From the NCBI GenBank assembly GCA_910586805.1, contig CAJUJC010000070.1:1-8064 (forward strand): a stretch of 8,064 bases of DNA, in the 5' to 3' direction. The notes under the pieces were generated by a model. It had not been told where the DNA came from. It made no database searches and saw only the letters and a list, made by a program, of their open reading frames with translations. Source of the DNA: an uncultured Erysipelotrichales bacterium (GTDB taxonomy: Bacteria > Bacillota_I > Bacilli_A > Erysipelotrichales > Coprobacillaceae). Position 1 is the stretch's first letter, and each line of letters opens with the position of its first letter. Positions 1 to 6,197 of this stretch are shown here, one piece after another. The translations under genes and the position numbers were made by a program.

Positions 1-4
1 GTGT

Positions 5-49
5 GAGAGGTCGAAAATAAATAAACAAATTATTTATTTTCTCCTACTC
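5..49. repeat. Long AT-rich inverted repeat / hairpin upstream of the primase-helicase gene
   Basis: Bases 13-24 (GAAAATAAATAA) are exactly complementary to 30-41, giving a 12-bp stem around a 5-base loop (ACAAA). The stem continues outward with GAGAGG (5-10) pairing to 43-49 with one bulged base, after a small internal loop. No clear T-run follows the 3' arm on the + strand, so it is not a textbook terminator for that direction. It could still end transcription of a gene lying to the left: a five-codon open stretch ends with TAA at 18-20. It could also be a control structure for the next gene. Bases 50-100 have no convincing promoter; TTGCAT at 54-59 is a weak -35 candidate. Confidence 0.55.
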
Positions 50-111
50 GATTTTGCATATTTATTCTACAAATGAGAAAATAAAGCTATAAATGAATAT
101 GGAGAAAGTAT

Positions 112-3021
112 ATGAAAAAAACACAAAATGATGATAATGTTGAACTGAAAAAAGAAAATCAAATACTTAAAGAACGAATTATCTACTTAGAATCTCTTTT
201 AAAAGAAAATCAGATTGATTATTTAAGAAATGAATCTATAAATAAGAAGCAAGGAATAAAAGTTGAAAACATTACACAACAACATGCTATAGAATTTTAT
301 CGTGCATTTAAGGGAAGAAAAGATGTTTACAGTAAAAGAAGTATTTCTAAGGATGGCAAAGTTGGATATTATCCTCAATGTCAAAACTTTTGGAAAGATG
401 AGATATGTCCAAAACGTGATAATAGAAAAATAAAATGTATAGATTGTAGCCATCGTTGTTGGAAACCTTTAAATCAAAGAGTTATGATGCAACATCTGAT
501 AGGAAGTAAAGAAGATGGTAGTGATGTTATAGGAATATATCCTATGTTTGAGGATGAGACGACAAATTTACTTGTTTTTGATTTTGATAATCATGAAATA
601 GGAACTGATGGTGGAAATGTTGATAATGGATGGGTTGATGAAGTCAATGCAATAAGGAAAATATGTCAAATTCATAATATAGATATTCTTGTAGAAAAAT
701 CACGTTCAGGAAAAGGTGCACATGTTTGGATGTTTTTTGAAGAACCTATTCAAGCAAGTATTGTTAGAAATTTTGGCAGGGCATTATTAACAATTGGAGC
801 TGAATCTATTAATTTGAAAACATTTAAAACATATGATCGAATGATACCCACTCAAGATCATTTATCTAATGATGGGTTAGGAAATTTAATAGCATTACCT
901 TTACAAGGACAAGCAGTCAAAAATAAGAATAGTGTTTTTATTGATGAAACTTGGAATGCCTATCAAGACCAATGGAAATGTATTAAAGAAGTTAAGAAGA
1001 TATCTTTGTCATTTGTAGAAGAAAAATTGAAAATATGGGGAAGTAGAGCCACTCTTAATATAAATAATGACTATTCTCAAAAAGAAAGACCTTGGATTAA
1101 AGATAATCATTTTTATAATACTGATGTAGAAGGGGATGTTAAAATTTATCAATCAAATATGGTATATATTGATAAGAGTAATTTAAAACCACGACTTCAA
1201 AATAAAATACGTTTATTAGGTGTTTTTCATAATAGAAATTTTTATAAAAGATTAAAAACAGGATTATCAGTTAGAGGAATGAATTCTATTGTTCAATGTT
1301 CTTATGATATTGATGAGTATATATGTTTACCAAGAGGGTGTTTGGTTACACTGATAGAGCAACTAGATAATAGTAGTATATCTTATCAAATTGAGGATTA
1401 TAGAGAAAGAGGTAAGAGAATTGATGTTGAGTTTAATGGTCAATTATATGATAATCAAAATATTGCATGTCAAAGTATATTACAAGAAGATATTGGAGTA
1501 TTAAATGCGACAACAGCCTTTGGTAAAACAGTTGTTGGAACTTATTTGATTTCACAAAGAAAAGTGAATACTTTAATTATTGTACATACAAGTCTTATTA
1601 TGAATAATTGGGAAGATGATTTAAATAAATTTTTAAATATTTATGAAGATATACCAACTTATACAACACCAACAGGAAGAATAAAAAAACGAAAAAGTAT
1701 TATAGGTAAACTTTATAGTAATCATAATTCATTGAATGGAATTATAGATATAGCTATAGTTAATTCTTTGATAAGTGAAGGTAAGGTTAAAGAATTAGTA
1801 AAAGGATATGGAATGATTATTGTTGATGAATGTCATCATGTGGCATCTGATACATTATATAATGTATTAAATGAAATAAATGCTAAATATATTTATGGAT
1901 TTACTGCAACAGCTAAAAGAGAAGATGGAATGGAACAAAAGACGTTTATGCAATTAGGTCCAATAAAATATAAGTACACAACAAAAGAAAGAATTATAGA
2001 ACAAGGTAGTAATCATTATATATATCCTCGTTTTACAAAATATATTGATTTAGAACAGAAAAAACATAATTTAAATGAAATATATCCATTATTAATAAAA
2101 GATGAAGTGAGAAATAATCAAATTTTAAATGATATTAAAGATTCTTTAAAAGAAAAAAGAACACCATTAATTATTACGAAATTTAGAGAACATGCTGAGT
2201 ATTTTTATAACGAGTTGAAAAATGAAAGTGATAAAATATTTTTGTTGATTGGTGGAAAAGGTCATAAAACAAATCAAATGATTAGAGAAGAGTTAAAAAA
2301 TGTTTCAATTAAAGAAACTGTTATTTTAGTAGCAACTGCTCAATATGTAGGTGAAGGATTTAACTTTCCTCGTTTGGATACTTTGTTTTTAACAGTACCT
2401 ATATCAGTGGAAAGCAATATTGAACAATATTCAGGTCGTTTACATAGAAATTTTGAAGGCAAGCAAGATGTTATTATTTATGATTATGTAGATTCTCATG
2501 TAGTTGTATTAGAAAGAATGTATCATAAACGAATGAGAACATATAAGAAAATGGGATATGAAATATGCACAAATATTCATATACATCAAAATGATATACA
2601 AATGATTTATGATTCTTCTAATTATCAGGATATATTTGGTCAAGATGTTATAAGTGCGAATAGTGAAATTATTATTTCAAGCCCAGGTTTAAATCAAAAG
2701 AAAGTCAATTATTATCTAAAATTATTTGATTTCAAATTACAAAAAGGTACTAAAATAACAATTTTAACTTTAAATGAAAATTCATATCCAAATCAGATGA
2801 TAGAAAAGACAAAACTTTTAATTGATTTACTAAGAAGTAATGCAATTCAAGTTATAACCAACGAATCATTATATGAACATTATGCCATTATAGATAAAGA
2901 AATTGTGTGGTATGGAAGTATGAATCTATTATCTAAAGAAAAAGAACAAGATAATATGATAAGATTGTTAGATAAAAAAGTTGCGAATGAATTTATGGTA
3001 AATTCTTTTAAAGAGCAATAA
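112..3021 (+). CDS. TOTE-type primase-helicase with C-terminal PLD-like segment (predicted conflict/defence protein)
   Basis: The 969-residue protein starts at ATG 112, with GGAGA six bases upstream. Residues about 9-37 look like a coiled coil. A cysteine cluster (C90, C99, C109, C112, C116) probably binds zinc. Residues about 120-270 resemble an archaeo-eukaryotic primase/polymerase: catalytic DFD (D157, D159), SGKGAH with H204, and a third acidic motif RMIPTQD (D249). A superfamily II helicase follows: motif I ATTAFGKT (466-473), motif II DECH (572-575), TAT (598-600), YVGEGFNFPRLD (745-756) and motif VI QYSGRLHR (772-779). The C-terminus (about 850-969) is PLD-like, with IID at 926-928 and GSMN at 935-938. 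From memory, this order matches proteins annotated as carrying the TOTE conflict-system primase domain, which are predicted, not proven, to act in defence. The likely activity is ATP-driven nucleic-acid remodelling plus nucleotidyl transfer, in the cytosol. The gene is monocistronic, with its own terminator. The PLD HxK motif is not conserved. Family call is confident; role is inferred. Confidence 0.85.
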   Translation: MKKTQNDDNVELKKENQILKERIIYLESLLKENQIDYLRNESINKKQGIKVENITQQHAIEFYRAFKGRKDVYSKRSISKDGKVGYYPQCQNFWKDEICPKRDNRKIKCIDCSHRCWKPLNQRVMMQHLIGSKEDGSDVIGIYPMFEDETTNLLVFDFDNHEIGTDGGNVDNGWVDEVNAIRKICQIHNIDILVEKSRSGKGAHVWMFFEEPIQASIVRNFGRALLTIGAESINLKTFKTYDRMIPTQDHLSNDGLGNLIALPLQGQAVKNKNSVFIDETWNAYQDQWKCIKEVKKISLSFVEEKLKIWGSRATLNINNDYSQKERPWIKDNHFYNTDVEGDVKIYQSNMVYIDKSNLKPRLQNKIRLLGVFHNRNFYKRLKTGLSVRGMNSIVQCSYDIDEYICLPRGCLVTLIEQLDNSSISYQIEDYRERGKRIDVEFNGQLYDNQNIACQSILQEDIGVLNATTAFGKTVVGTYLISQRKVNTLIIVHTSLIMNNWEDDLNKFLNIYEDIPTYTTPTGRIKKRKSIIGKLYSNHNSLNGIIDIAIVNSLISEGKVKELVKGYGMIIVDECHHVASDTLYNVLNEINAKYIYGFTATAKREDGMEQKTFMQLGPIKYKYTTKERIIEQGSNHYIYPRFTKYIDLEQKKHNLNEIYPLLIKDEVRNNQILNDIKDSLKEKRTPLIITKFREHAEYFYNELKNESDKIFLLIGGKGHKTNQMIREELKNVSIKETVILVATAQYVGEGFNFPRLDTLFLTVPISVESNIEQYSGRLHRNFEGKQDVIIYDYVDSHVVVLERMYHKRMRTYKKMGYEICTNIHIHQNDIQMIYDSSNYQDIFGQDVISANSEIIISSPGLNQKKVNYYLKLFDFKLQKGTKITILTLNENSYPNQMIEKTKLLIDLLRSNAIQVITNESLYEHYAIIDKEIVWYGSMNLLSKEKEQDNMIRLLDKKVANEFMVNSFKEQ

Positions 3022-3029
3022 GCTATATT

Positions 3030-3062
3030 AAGTATCATTGTATTGTGCATTGATACTTTTTT
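3030..3062 (+). terminator. Intrinsic terminator of the primase-helicase gene
   Basis: AAGTATCA (3030-3037) pairs perfectly with TGATACTT (3051-3058) around a 13-base loop. A run of six T (3057-3062) begins within the 3' arm. The hairpin starts nine bases after the TAA stop at 3019-3021. Position and form fit a Rho-independent terminator and suggest that the gene upstream is not co-transcribed with the HTH gene downstream. Confidence 0.85.
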
Positions 3063-3197
3063 ATATAAAATTATACTCTTTATGTATGATAGTATTTTTT
3101 GTTTTAATAATGTATTTTAAGCATTAAAAATCAGTTAATATGATATTAAATTTGAAAAAAGATATAGATTTGTGCACTTTTTGAAGTAAAAAAATAC

Positions 3198-3226
3198 GAC
3201 AAATTTGTCTCTTGATAATAAAGAGA
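3198..3226. promoter_or_regulatory. Candidate operator palindromes of the small XRE gene
   Basis: GACAAATTTGTC (3198-3209) is a perfect 12-bp palindrome. Immediately overlapping it is a second inverted repeat, TCTCTT (3208-3213) and AAGAGA (3221-3226) with a 7-base spacer, which covers the -35 box of the promoter below. Dyads at a promoter directly in front of an HTH_XRE gene fit autorepression by its product. The symmetry is visible in the sequence; the binding partner is inferred. The remainder of the 249-base gap 3022-3270 shows no gene. Confidence 0.5.
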
Positions 3227-3239
3227 TTAAAAATATACT
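3212..3239 (+). promoter_or_regulatory. Sigma-A-type promoter for the small XRE gene
   Basis: TTGATA (3212-3217, five of six consensus bases) is followed after 16 bases by TATACT (3234-3239, five of six). Transcription would begin near 3246, giving a leader of about 25 bases that contains the AAGGAAGGA ribosome binding site ahead of ATG 3271. Confidence 0.7.
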
Positions 3240-3270
3240 GTATATATAAAAGAAAGGAAGGAAATAAAAA

Positions 3271-3525
3271 ATGAAAACTTTAGGTGAAAAGGTAAAAGAA
3301 TTAAGAATATTGAGTGGTTATTCTCAAGAAGAATTAGCTGATGAGATAGGAGTGTCAAGAAGAACAATTCAAAGAATAGAAAATGGTGAGCATGAAGTTA
3401 AATATTATATACTATTTCAATTGGCATCTTTTTTTGGAATTGCAACAGATTATTTATTTGGTTTTGTAGAAAAAGAAAATATTTTATGGATGAGGGAAGA
3501 TATAATTTATAAAAATAGTATGTAA
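3271..3525 (+). CDS. Small XRE-family HTH regulator (probably the N-terminal half of a split gene)
   Basis: The 84-residue product has an HTH_XRE DNA-binding domain over about residues 3-65. The helix-turn-helix core includes SQEELADEIGVSRRTIQRIENG, here broken as SQEELADEIGV (18-28) then SRRTIQRIENG (29-39). It should bind DNA as a dimer in the cytosol. The start ATG 3271 follows AAGGAAGGA with about eight bases of spacing. The domain ends near residue 65, and a short tail runs to the TAA at 3523-3525. The next frame then continues with a further protein-like segment (3519-3830), so the present stop probably results from a one-base deletion near 3520-3524. The HTH is complete, so the fragment could still act on the palindromes upstream of it. 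Its target genes are unknown. It lies between the primase-helicase gene and the polyamine operon but shares no obvious transcript with either. Confidence 0.75.
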   Translation: MKTLGEKVKELRILSGYSQEELADEIGVSRRTIQRIENGEHEVKYYILFQLASFFGIATDYLFGFVEKENILWMREDIIYKNSM

Positions 3526-3830
3526 GATACATAAATAAAGAACAAATGATAGAAGGTCAAAAATATTATTATATGTATTTTGATAAAAAAGAAATTGGAG
3601 GTATAACGAAGCGGGTTAGTTTTACTGATGAGTCGTGTAAGTATGAAATTAGACAATTGAGAGAAATGTTTTCTATAGAAATAGAAAGTTATCTCAAAGA
3701 AAATAGTAGGCTAATAATTATAAATCACAAAAAAGATATAAAATGAGTTTTTATTTATGCAGGTCAAATTATTATAAAAAAAGAATTATGTGATAAATAT
3801 TTAAATAGTTTTACTATGTTTAAGGTTTGA
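3519..3830 (+). pseudogene. Frameshifted, stop-interrupted C-terminal half of the XRE regulator
   Basis: The frame at position 3519 is open to TGA 3744-3746. It includes a 66-codon stretch from ATG 3546 that has no good ribosome binding site (only AAAG at 3537-3540). Translation shows a compact domain with YYYMYFDKKEIGG (about 3564-3602), FTDESCKYEIRQLRE and LIIINHKKDIK. In the same frame directly after the TGA, 27 sense codons continue to TGA 3828-3830 and contain VFIYAGQIIIKKELCDKYL. From imperfect memory, the motif order GG..., ...F.DES..EIR.LR..., hydrophobic-N-K-D, F..(G/A)G.(A/I)I...LC..Y occurs in C-terminal domains of longer Firmicute XRE proteins. I therefore read 3271-3830 as one ancestral gene of about 187 codons broken by a one-base deletion near 3520-3524 and a nonsense codon at 3744. 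An independently translated small protein at 3546-3746 is the alternative. Confidence 0.6.
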
Positions 3831-3934
3831 AGTGGTCATGAATTATCAGTTTTACATAAGATTTTTAATAAGTAACCTATAAAATATTTTTATAATAATC
3901 AAGTTTAGAGATATCAACAATATATATCTTTTTT

Positions 3935-3960
3935 GTTTAATATACTAAACTTTTAGTTTA
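3935..3960. promoter_or_regulatory. Cluster of GTTTA/TAAAC half-sites upstream of the polyamine operon (candidate operator 1)
   Basis: GTTTAATATACTAAAC (3935-3950) is a palindrome with a single mismatched pair. It overlaps TAAACTTTTAGTTTA (3946-3960), a perfect 6-bp inverted repeat with a 3-base centre. Three half-sites therefore begin at 3935, 3946 and 3956, about one helical turn apart. They sit upstream of the predicted promoter of the XRE-cupin regulator and probably bind that regulator. A lone GTTTAG at 3903-3908 may be a further half-site. Confidence 0.6.
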
Positions 3961-3967
3961 AAAAGCA

Positions 3968-3996
3968 TTGCTTTCATATGTCAAATTATGTATAAT
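3968..3996 (+). promoter_or_regulatory. Predicted promoter of the regulator-pot operon
   Basis: TATAAT (3991-3996) is a perfect -10 box. TTGCTT (3968-3973) lies 17 bases upstream as a weak -35. Transcription would start near 4003, leaving a leader of about 54 bases with the second operator candidate and the ribosome binding site. A poor -35 beneath upstream half-sites would suit a regulated promoter. The region 3831-4056 has no other gene-like content. Confidence 0.6.
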
Positions 3997-4023
3997 AATA
4001 AAGTGTTATAAAAAGATACAAAA

Positions 4024-4042
4024 TGTTTAGTATTGGTAAACA
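4024..4042. promoter_or_regulatory. Candidate operator 2 in the leader of the pot operon
   Basis: TGTTTAGTATTGGTAAACA has 6-bp inverted arms (4024-4029 and 4037-4042). Its left nine bases, GTTTAGTAT, equal the complement-strand half of operator 1 (3942-3950), which argues that the same protein reads both. It lies about 20-40 bases after the predicted transcription start and just ahead of the ribosome binding site, so binding there could act as a roadblock or cooperate with the upstream site. Confidence 0.55.
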
Positions 4043-4044
4043 AA

Positions 4045-4052
4045 TGGAGGAG
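4045..4052 (+). promoter_or_regulatory. Ribosome binding site that fixes the regulator start at 4057
   Basis: TGGAGGAG is a near-perfect Shine-Dalgarno sequence ending four bases before ATG 4057. A longer in-frame reading from TTG 4033 would place this site inside the coding sequence and has no ribosome binding site of its own, so 4057 is preferred. Confidence 0.85.
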
Positions 4053-4056
4053 TTAT

Positions 4057-4590
4057 ATGAATTTAGGTAATAAACTTAAGGAATTAAGAATATCTAATGA
4101 TTTAACATTAGAGGAGTTAGCATCGCGAAGTGAACTGACTAAGGGTTTTTTATCACAAGTTGAAAGAAATCTAACAAGTCCAAGTATATCAACACTTGAA
4201 GATATATTGGAAGCATTAGGCACCAATTTACCAGAGTTCTTTCAAGAAGATAATGATGAGCAAATTGTTTTTCATACACAAGATTTTTTTGTGGATGAGA
4301 AAGATGAATATACAATAGAATGGATTATTCCAAATGCTCAAAAAAATGAAATGGAACCTATTTTATTGACACTTAATGCTAAGCAAAAATCAAAAATGAT
4401 GGAAAGTCATAGTGGTGAAGAATTTGGTTATATATTAAAAGGGAATGTTATGCTTATTAGAGGAAATAAGAAATATAAACTTAAAGCAAAAGAAACGTTT
4501 TATATAACTGGAAAAAGTTCACATTATTTAGAGAATATTGGAACAAGTGAAGCTAAGATTCTTTGGATTACAACACCACCTATGTTTTAA
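4057..4590 (+). CDS. XRE-cupin transcriptional regulator of the polyamine transport operon (PuuR-like)
   Basis: The 177-residue protein has an N-terminal HTH_XRE domain (about 6-60; core LTLEELASRSELTKGFLSQVE, written here as LTLEELASRS 16-25 and ELTKGFLSQVE 26-36) and a C-terminal cupin_2 barrel (about 100-172). The cupin shows HSGEEFGYILKG (118-129) and a later HYLENIG (156-162). Length and domain order match PuuR-type regulators, whose cupin senses a small ligand and alters DNA binding. Directly upstream of potA, polyamine is the likely ligand. The gene is first in the operon and ends 26 bases before potA. GTTTA-type dyads on both sides of the predicted promoter suggest autoregulation. Whether it represses at high polyamine, as expected for an uptake operon, cannot be read from the sequence. 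Other XRE-cupin proteins control different pathways, so specificity rests on context. Confidence 0.85.
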   Translation: MNLGNKLKELRISNDLTLEELASRSELTKGFLSQVERNLTSPSISTLEDILEALGTNLPEFFQEDNDEQIVFHTQDFFVDEKDEYTIEWIIPNAQKNEMEPILLTLNAKQKSKMMESHSGEEFGYILKGNVMLIRGNKKYKLKAKETFYITGKSSHYLENIGTSEAKILWITTPPMF

Positions 4591-4601
4591 TATATAGTTT
4601 T

Positions 4602-4608
4602 AAAGGAG
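4602..4608 (+). promoter_or_regulatory. Ribosome binding site that fixes the potA start at 4617
   Basis: AAAGGAG lies eight bases before ATG 4617. An in-frame upstream ATG at 4563 would add 18 residues unlike any ABC ATPase N-terminus, overlap the regulator gene and lack a ribosome binding site, so it is not used. Confidence 0.9.
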
Positions 4609-4616
4609 AAGGGATA

Positions 4617-6197
4617 ATGGATCAAAAACAAGCATTAATACAATTTAGAAATATTGTTAAGGATTTTGATGGACAAATTGTTTTAAAAGGAATTAATTTA
4701 GATATATATGAAAATGAGTTTGTAACTCTTTTAGGACCATCTGGATGTGGTAAAACAACTTTGCTTCGTATTCTTGGGGGATTTATTGAAGCAACAGAAG
4801 GTGCAATTATCTTTGATGGAGAAGATATTAAAGATTTACCACCATATCAAAGAGAGTTAAATACAGTTTTTCAAAAATATGCACTCTTTCCACATATGAG
4901 TGTTTATGAAAATATTGCTTTTGGATTAAAAATTAAGAAAATGAGTAAAGATGTTATTGAACAAAAAGTTATGAGAATGTTGAAACTTATTGGATTAGAA
5001 GGTTATGAAAATAAAAATGTTACAATGCTTTCAGGAGGGCAACAACAACGTATTGCCATAGCAAGAGCATTAGTTAATGAGCCTAAAGTTTTGTTGTTGG
5101 ATGAACCATTAGGGGCATTAGATTTAAAACTTAGAAAAGAAATGCAATATGAATTGAAAAGAATCCAACAAGAAGTAGGGATTACATTTGTTTATGTCAC
5201 ACATGATCAAGAAGAAGCCTTGACTATGTCTGATAAAATTGTTGTTATGAAACAAGGGGAAATTCAACAAGTTGGAACACCTGTTGAAATTTATAATGAA
5301 CCAACAAATAGATATGTAGCTAATTTTATTGGTGAAAGTAATATTATTAATGGAGTTATGGTTAAAGATTATCTTGTTAAATTTGATGATCATGAGTTTG
5401 AATGTGTTGACTTTGGATTTAAAGACAATGAAAAAGTTGATATTGTTCTAAGACCAGAAGATTTAGATATTGTATCAGTCGAACAAGGAAAATTAACTGG
5501 TGAAGTTGTATCAGTATTATTTAAAGGTGTATGGAATGAAGTCATGGTAGAAACAGTGCCTGGAACAACTGTTAAGGTGAATATGAATGTGATTTCTAAT
5601 CGTGATGTTGAAAGTGAAATAAGGGATGAGAAATTAAGTGCTAATGATTTCTATGTTGATATTGACGAAGTGACTTCTTTAGATGATAAAGATATCATTG
5701 CACGTGCTGATGCTCAAGCATGGAATCCAATTGATGATACATATACATCAATTACAAAAATTGAACATAATTTAAAAGAAGAATTAGGAGAATATCAAGT
5801 CATATTCTTTACAGCTTCTGGATTATCAATCACAAGAAAAATTATTGTTGTGGATCAAAAGTTTATTAAGAATGAAAAGGCAAATGAAGCAGTGAGTGCA
5901 TTTAACTTCTTTAAAACAGTAGATGAAATTAAAGAATCAGTGACATTAGATACAGATTTAAAAACATGGGCAAATGCTATGGGATGGAAATTATCTAATG
6001 AAGATGAGGCTGTTGATATTTATGTTGACTATGATTTTGATCCTGAAAATATTAAAGTTGGAGTCTATCAAGTCAAGTTCTCAACTGAAGGTAGAGAATT
6101 AAAGGTTCATACAACTGATTTTATTGAAGAAGGGCAAGAGGTCGGTTTAACATTTAGTCCTGAAGATATTCATGTTATGGGGAAAATGGTGTTTTAG
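4617..6197 (+). CDS. potA: Spermidine/putrescine ABC transporter ATP-binding protein PotA, with large insertion in the TOBE domain
   Basis: This 526-residue cytosolic ATPase powers polyamine import. The nucleotide-binding domain (about 7-240) is complete: Walker A GPSGCGKT (40-47), Q-loop Q86, signature LSGGQ (138-142), Walker B VLLLDEP (158-164) with catalytic E163, and switch H196. VGTPVEIYNEPTNRYVANFIGE (split as VGTPVEIYNEP 219-229 and TNRYVANFIGE 230-240) is typical of the MalK/PotA group. The TOBE region begins normally, with RPEDLDI (279-285) and GEVVSVLFKGVWNEVMVET (295-313), and ends normally with LKVHTTDFIEEGQEVGL (495-511) and SPEDIHVM (514-521). About 175 residues are inserted between the two halves. 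PotA is usually about 350-380 residues, so the insert explains the excess. The frame is clean across it, so no frameshift is suspected. potB starts immediately after the stop codon. Confidence 0.93.
   Translation: MDQKQALIQFRNIVKDFDGQIVLKGINLDIYENEFVTLLGPSGCGKTTLLRILGGFIEATEGAIIFDGEDIKDLPPYQRELNTVFQKYALFPHMSVYENIAFGLKIKKMSKDVIEQKVMRMLKLIGLEGYENKNVTMLSGGQQQRIAIARALVNEPKVLLLDEPLGALDLKLRKEMQYELKRIQQEVGITFVYVTHDQEEALTMSDKIVVMKQGEIQQVGTPVEIYNEPTNRYVANFIGESNIINGVMVKDYLVKFDDHEFECVDFGFKDNEKVDIVLRPEDLDIVSVEQGKLTGEVVSVLFKGVWNEVMVETVPGTTVKVNMNVISNRDVESEIRDEKLSANDFYVDIDEVTSLDDKDIIARADAQAWNPIDDTYTSITKIEHNLKEELGEYQVIFFTASGLSITRKIIVVDQKFIKNEKANEAVSAFNFFKTVDEIKESVTLDTDLKTWANAMGWKLSNEDEAVDIYVDYDFDPENIKVGVYQVKFSTEGRELKVHTTDFIEEGQEVGLTFSPEDIHVMGKMVF
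5565..6095 (+). other. Segment of potA encoding a two-repeat Ig-like insertion within the TOBE domain
   Basis: PotA residues about 317-493 have no counterpart in an ordinary PotA. Two parts look like copies of one beta-rich unit. Copy 1 is about 358-413, with ARADAQAW, an acidic turn, I-x-H-x-L, LGEYQVIFFTASG and IIVV. Copy 2 is about 446-497, with TWANAMGW, NEDEA, VDIYVDYDF, VGVYQVKFSTEG and LKV. The shared core, A-x-A-x-x-W ... (L/V)G-x-YQV-x-F-x-T-x-x-G, recalls Ig-like repeats of Gram-positive surface proteins, here in a cytosolic subunit. An acidic linker (about 322-357) precedes copy 1. The assignment of fold is by eye. Confidence 0.6.

Noticed and set aside
2..76. Open frame at the left edge ending in TGA near base 76, as the tail of an upstream gene
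   Set aside because: It runs through the hairpin, has no recognisable protein character, and is too short to judge.
223..453. 76-codon open frame on the - strand
   Set aside because: It lies opposite the conserved N-terminus and cysteine cluster of the primase-helicase, has low-complexity translation and no ribosome binding site context; it is a shadow frame.
84..3027. Direct repeat AAGCTATA on both sides of the primase-helicase gene (84-91 and 3020-3027) as possible attachment or target-site duplication
   Set aside because: Eight bases of AT-rich sequence recur easily by chance, the right copy overlaps the stop codon, and no integrase, transposase or terminal repeats are present.
3744..3746. 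TGA as a sense codon (Trp or selenocysteine) in the broken regulator
   Set aside because: Tryptophan is encoded by TGG throughout the window, no other gene has internal TGA, and no selenocysteine insertion structure is evident; a nonsense mutation is simpler.
3878..3894. TATAAAA/TTTTATA hairpin after the broken regulator, possible terminator
   Set aside because: It contains only A-T pairs, has no T-run after it, and is expected by chance in a spacer this AT-rich.
4033..4056. 8-residue extension of the XRE-cupin protein from TTG 4033
   Set aside because: The strong TGGAGGAG lies inside this stretch and serves ATG 4057; the extension also overlaps the operator-like dyad.
4563..4616. 18-residue N-terminal extension of potA from ATG 4563
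   Set aside because: It overlaps the end of the regulator gene and lacks a ribosome binding site, while ATG 4617 has an ideal one and a typical ABC N-terminus follows.
5124..5393. 89-codon open frame on the - strand
   Set aside because: It is antisense to potA, and its Asn/Ile/Phe-rich translation is what AT-rich antisense reading gives.
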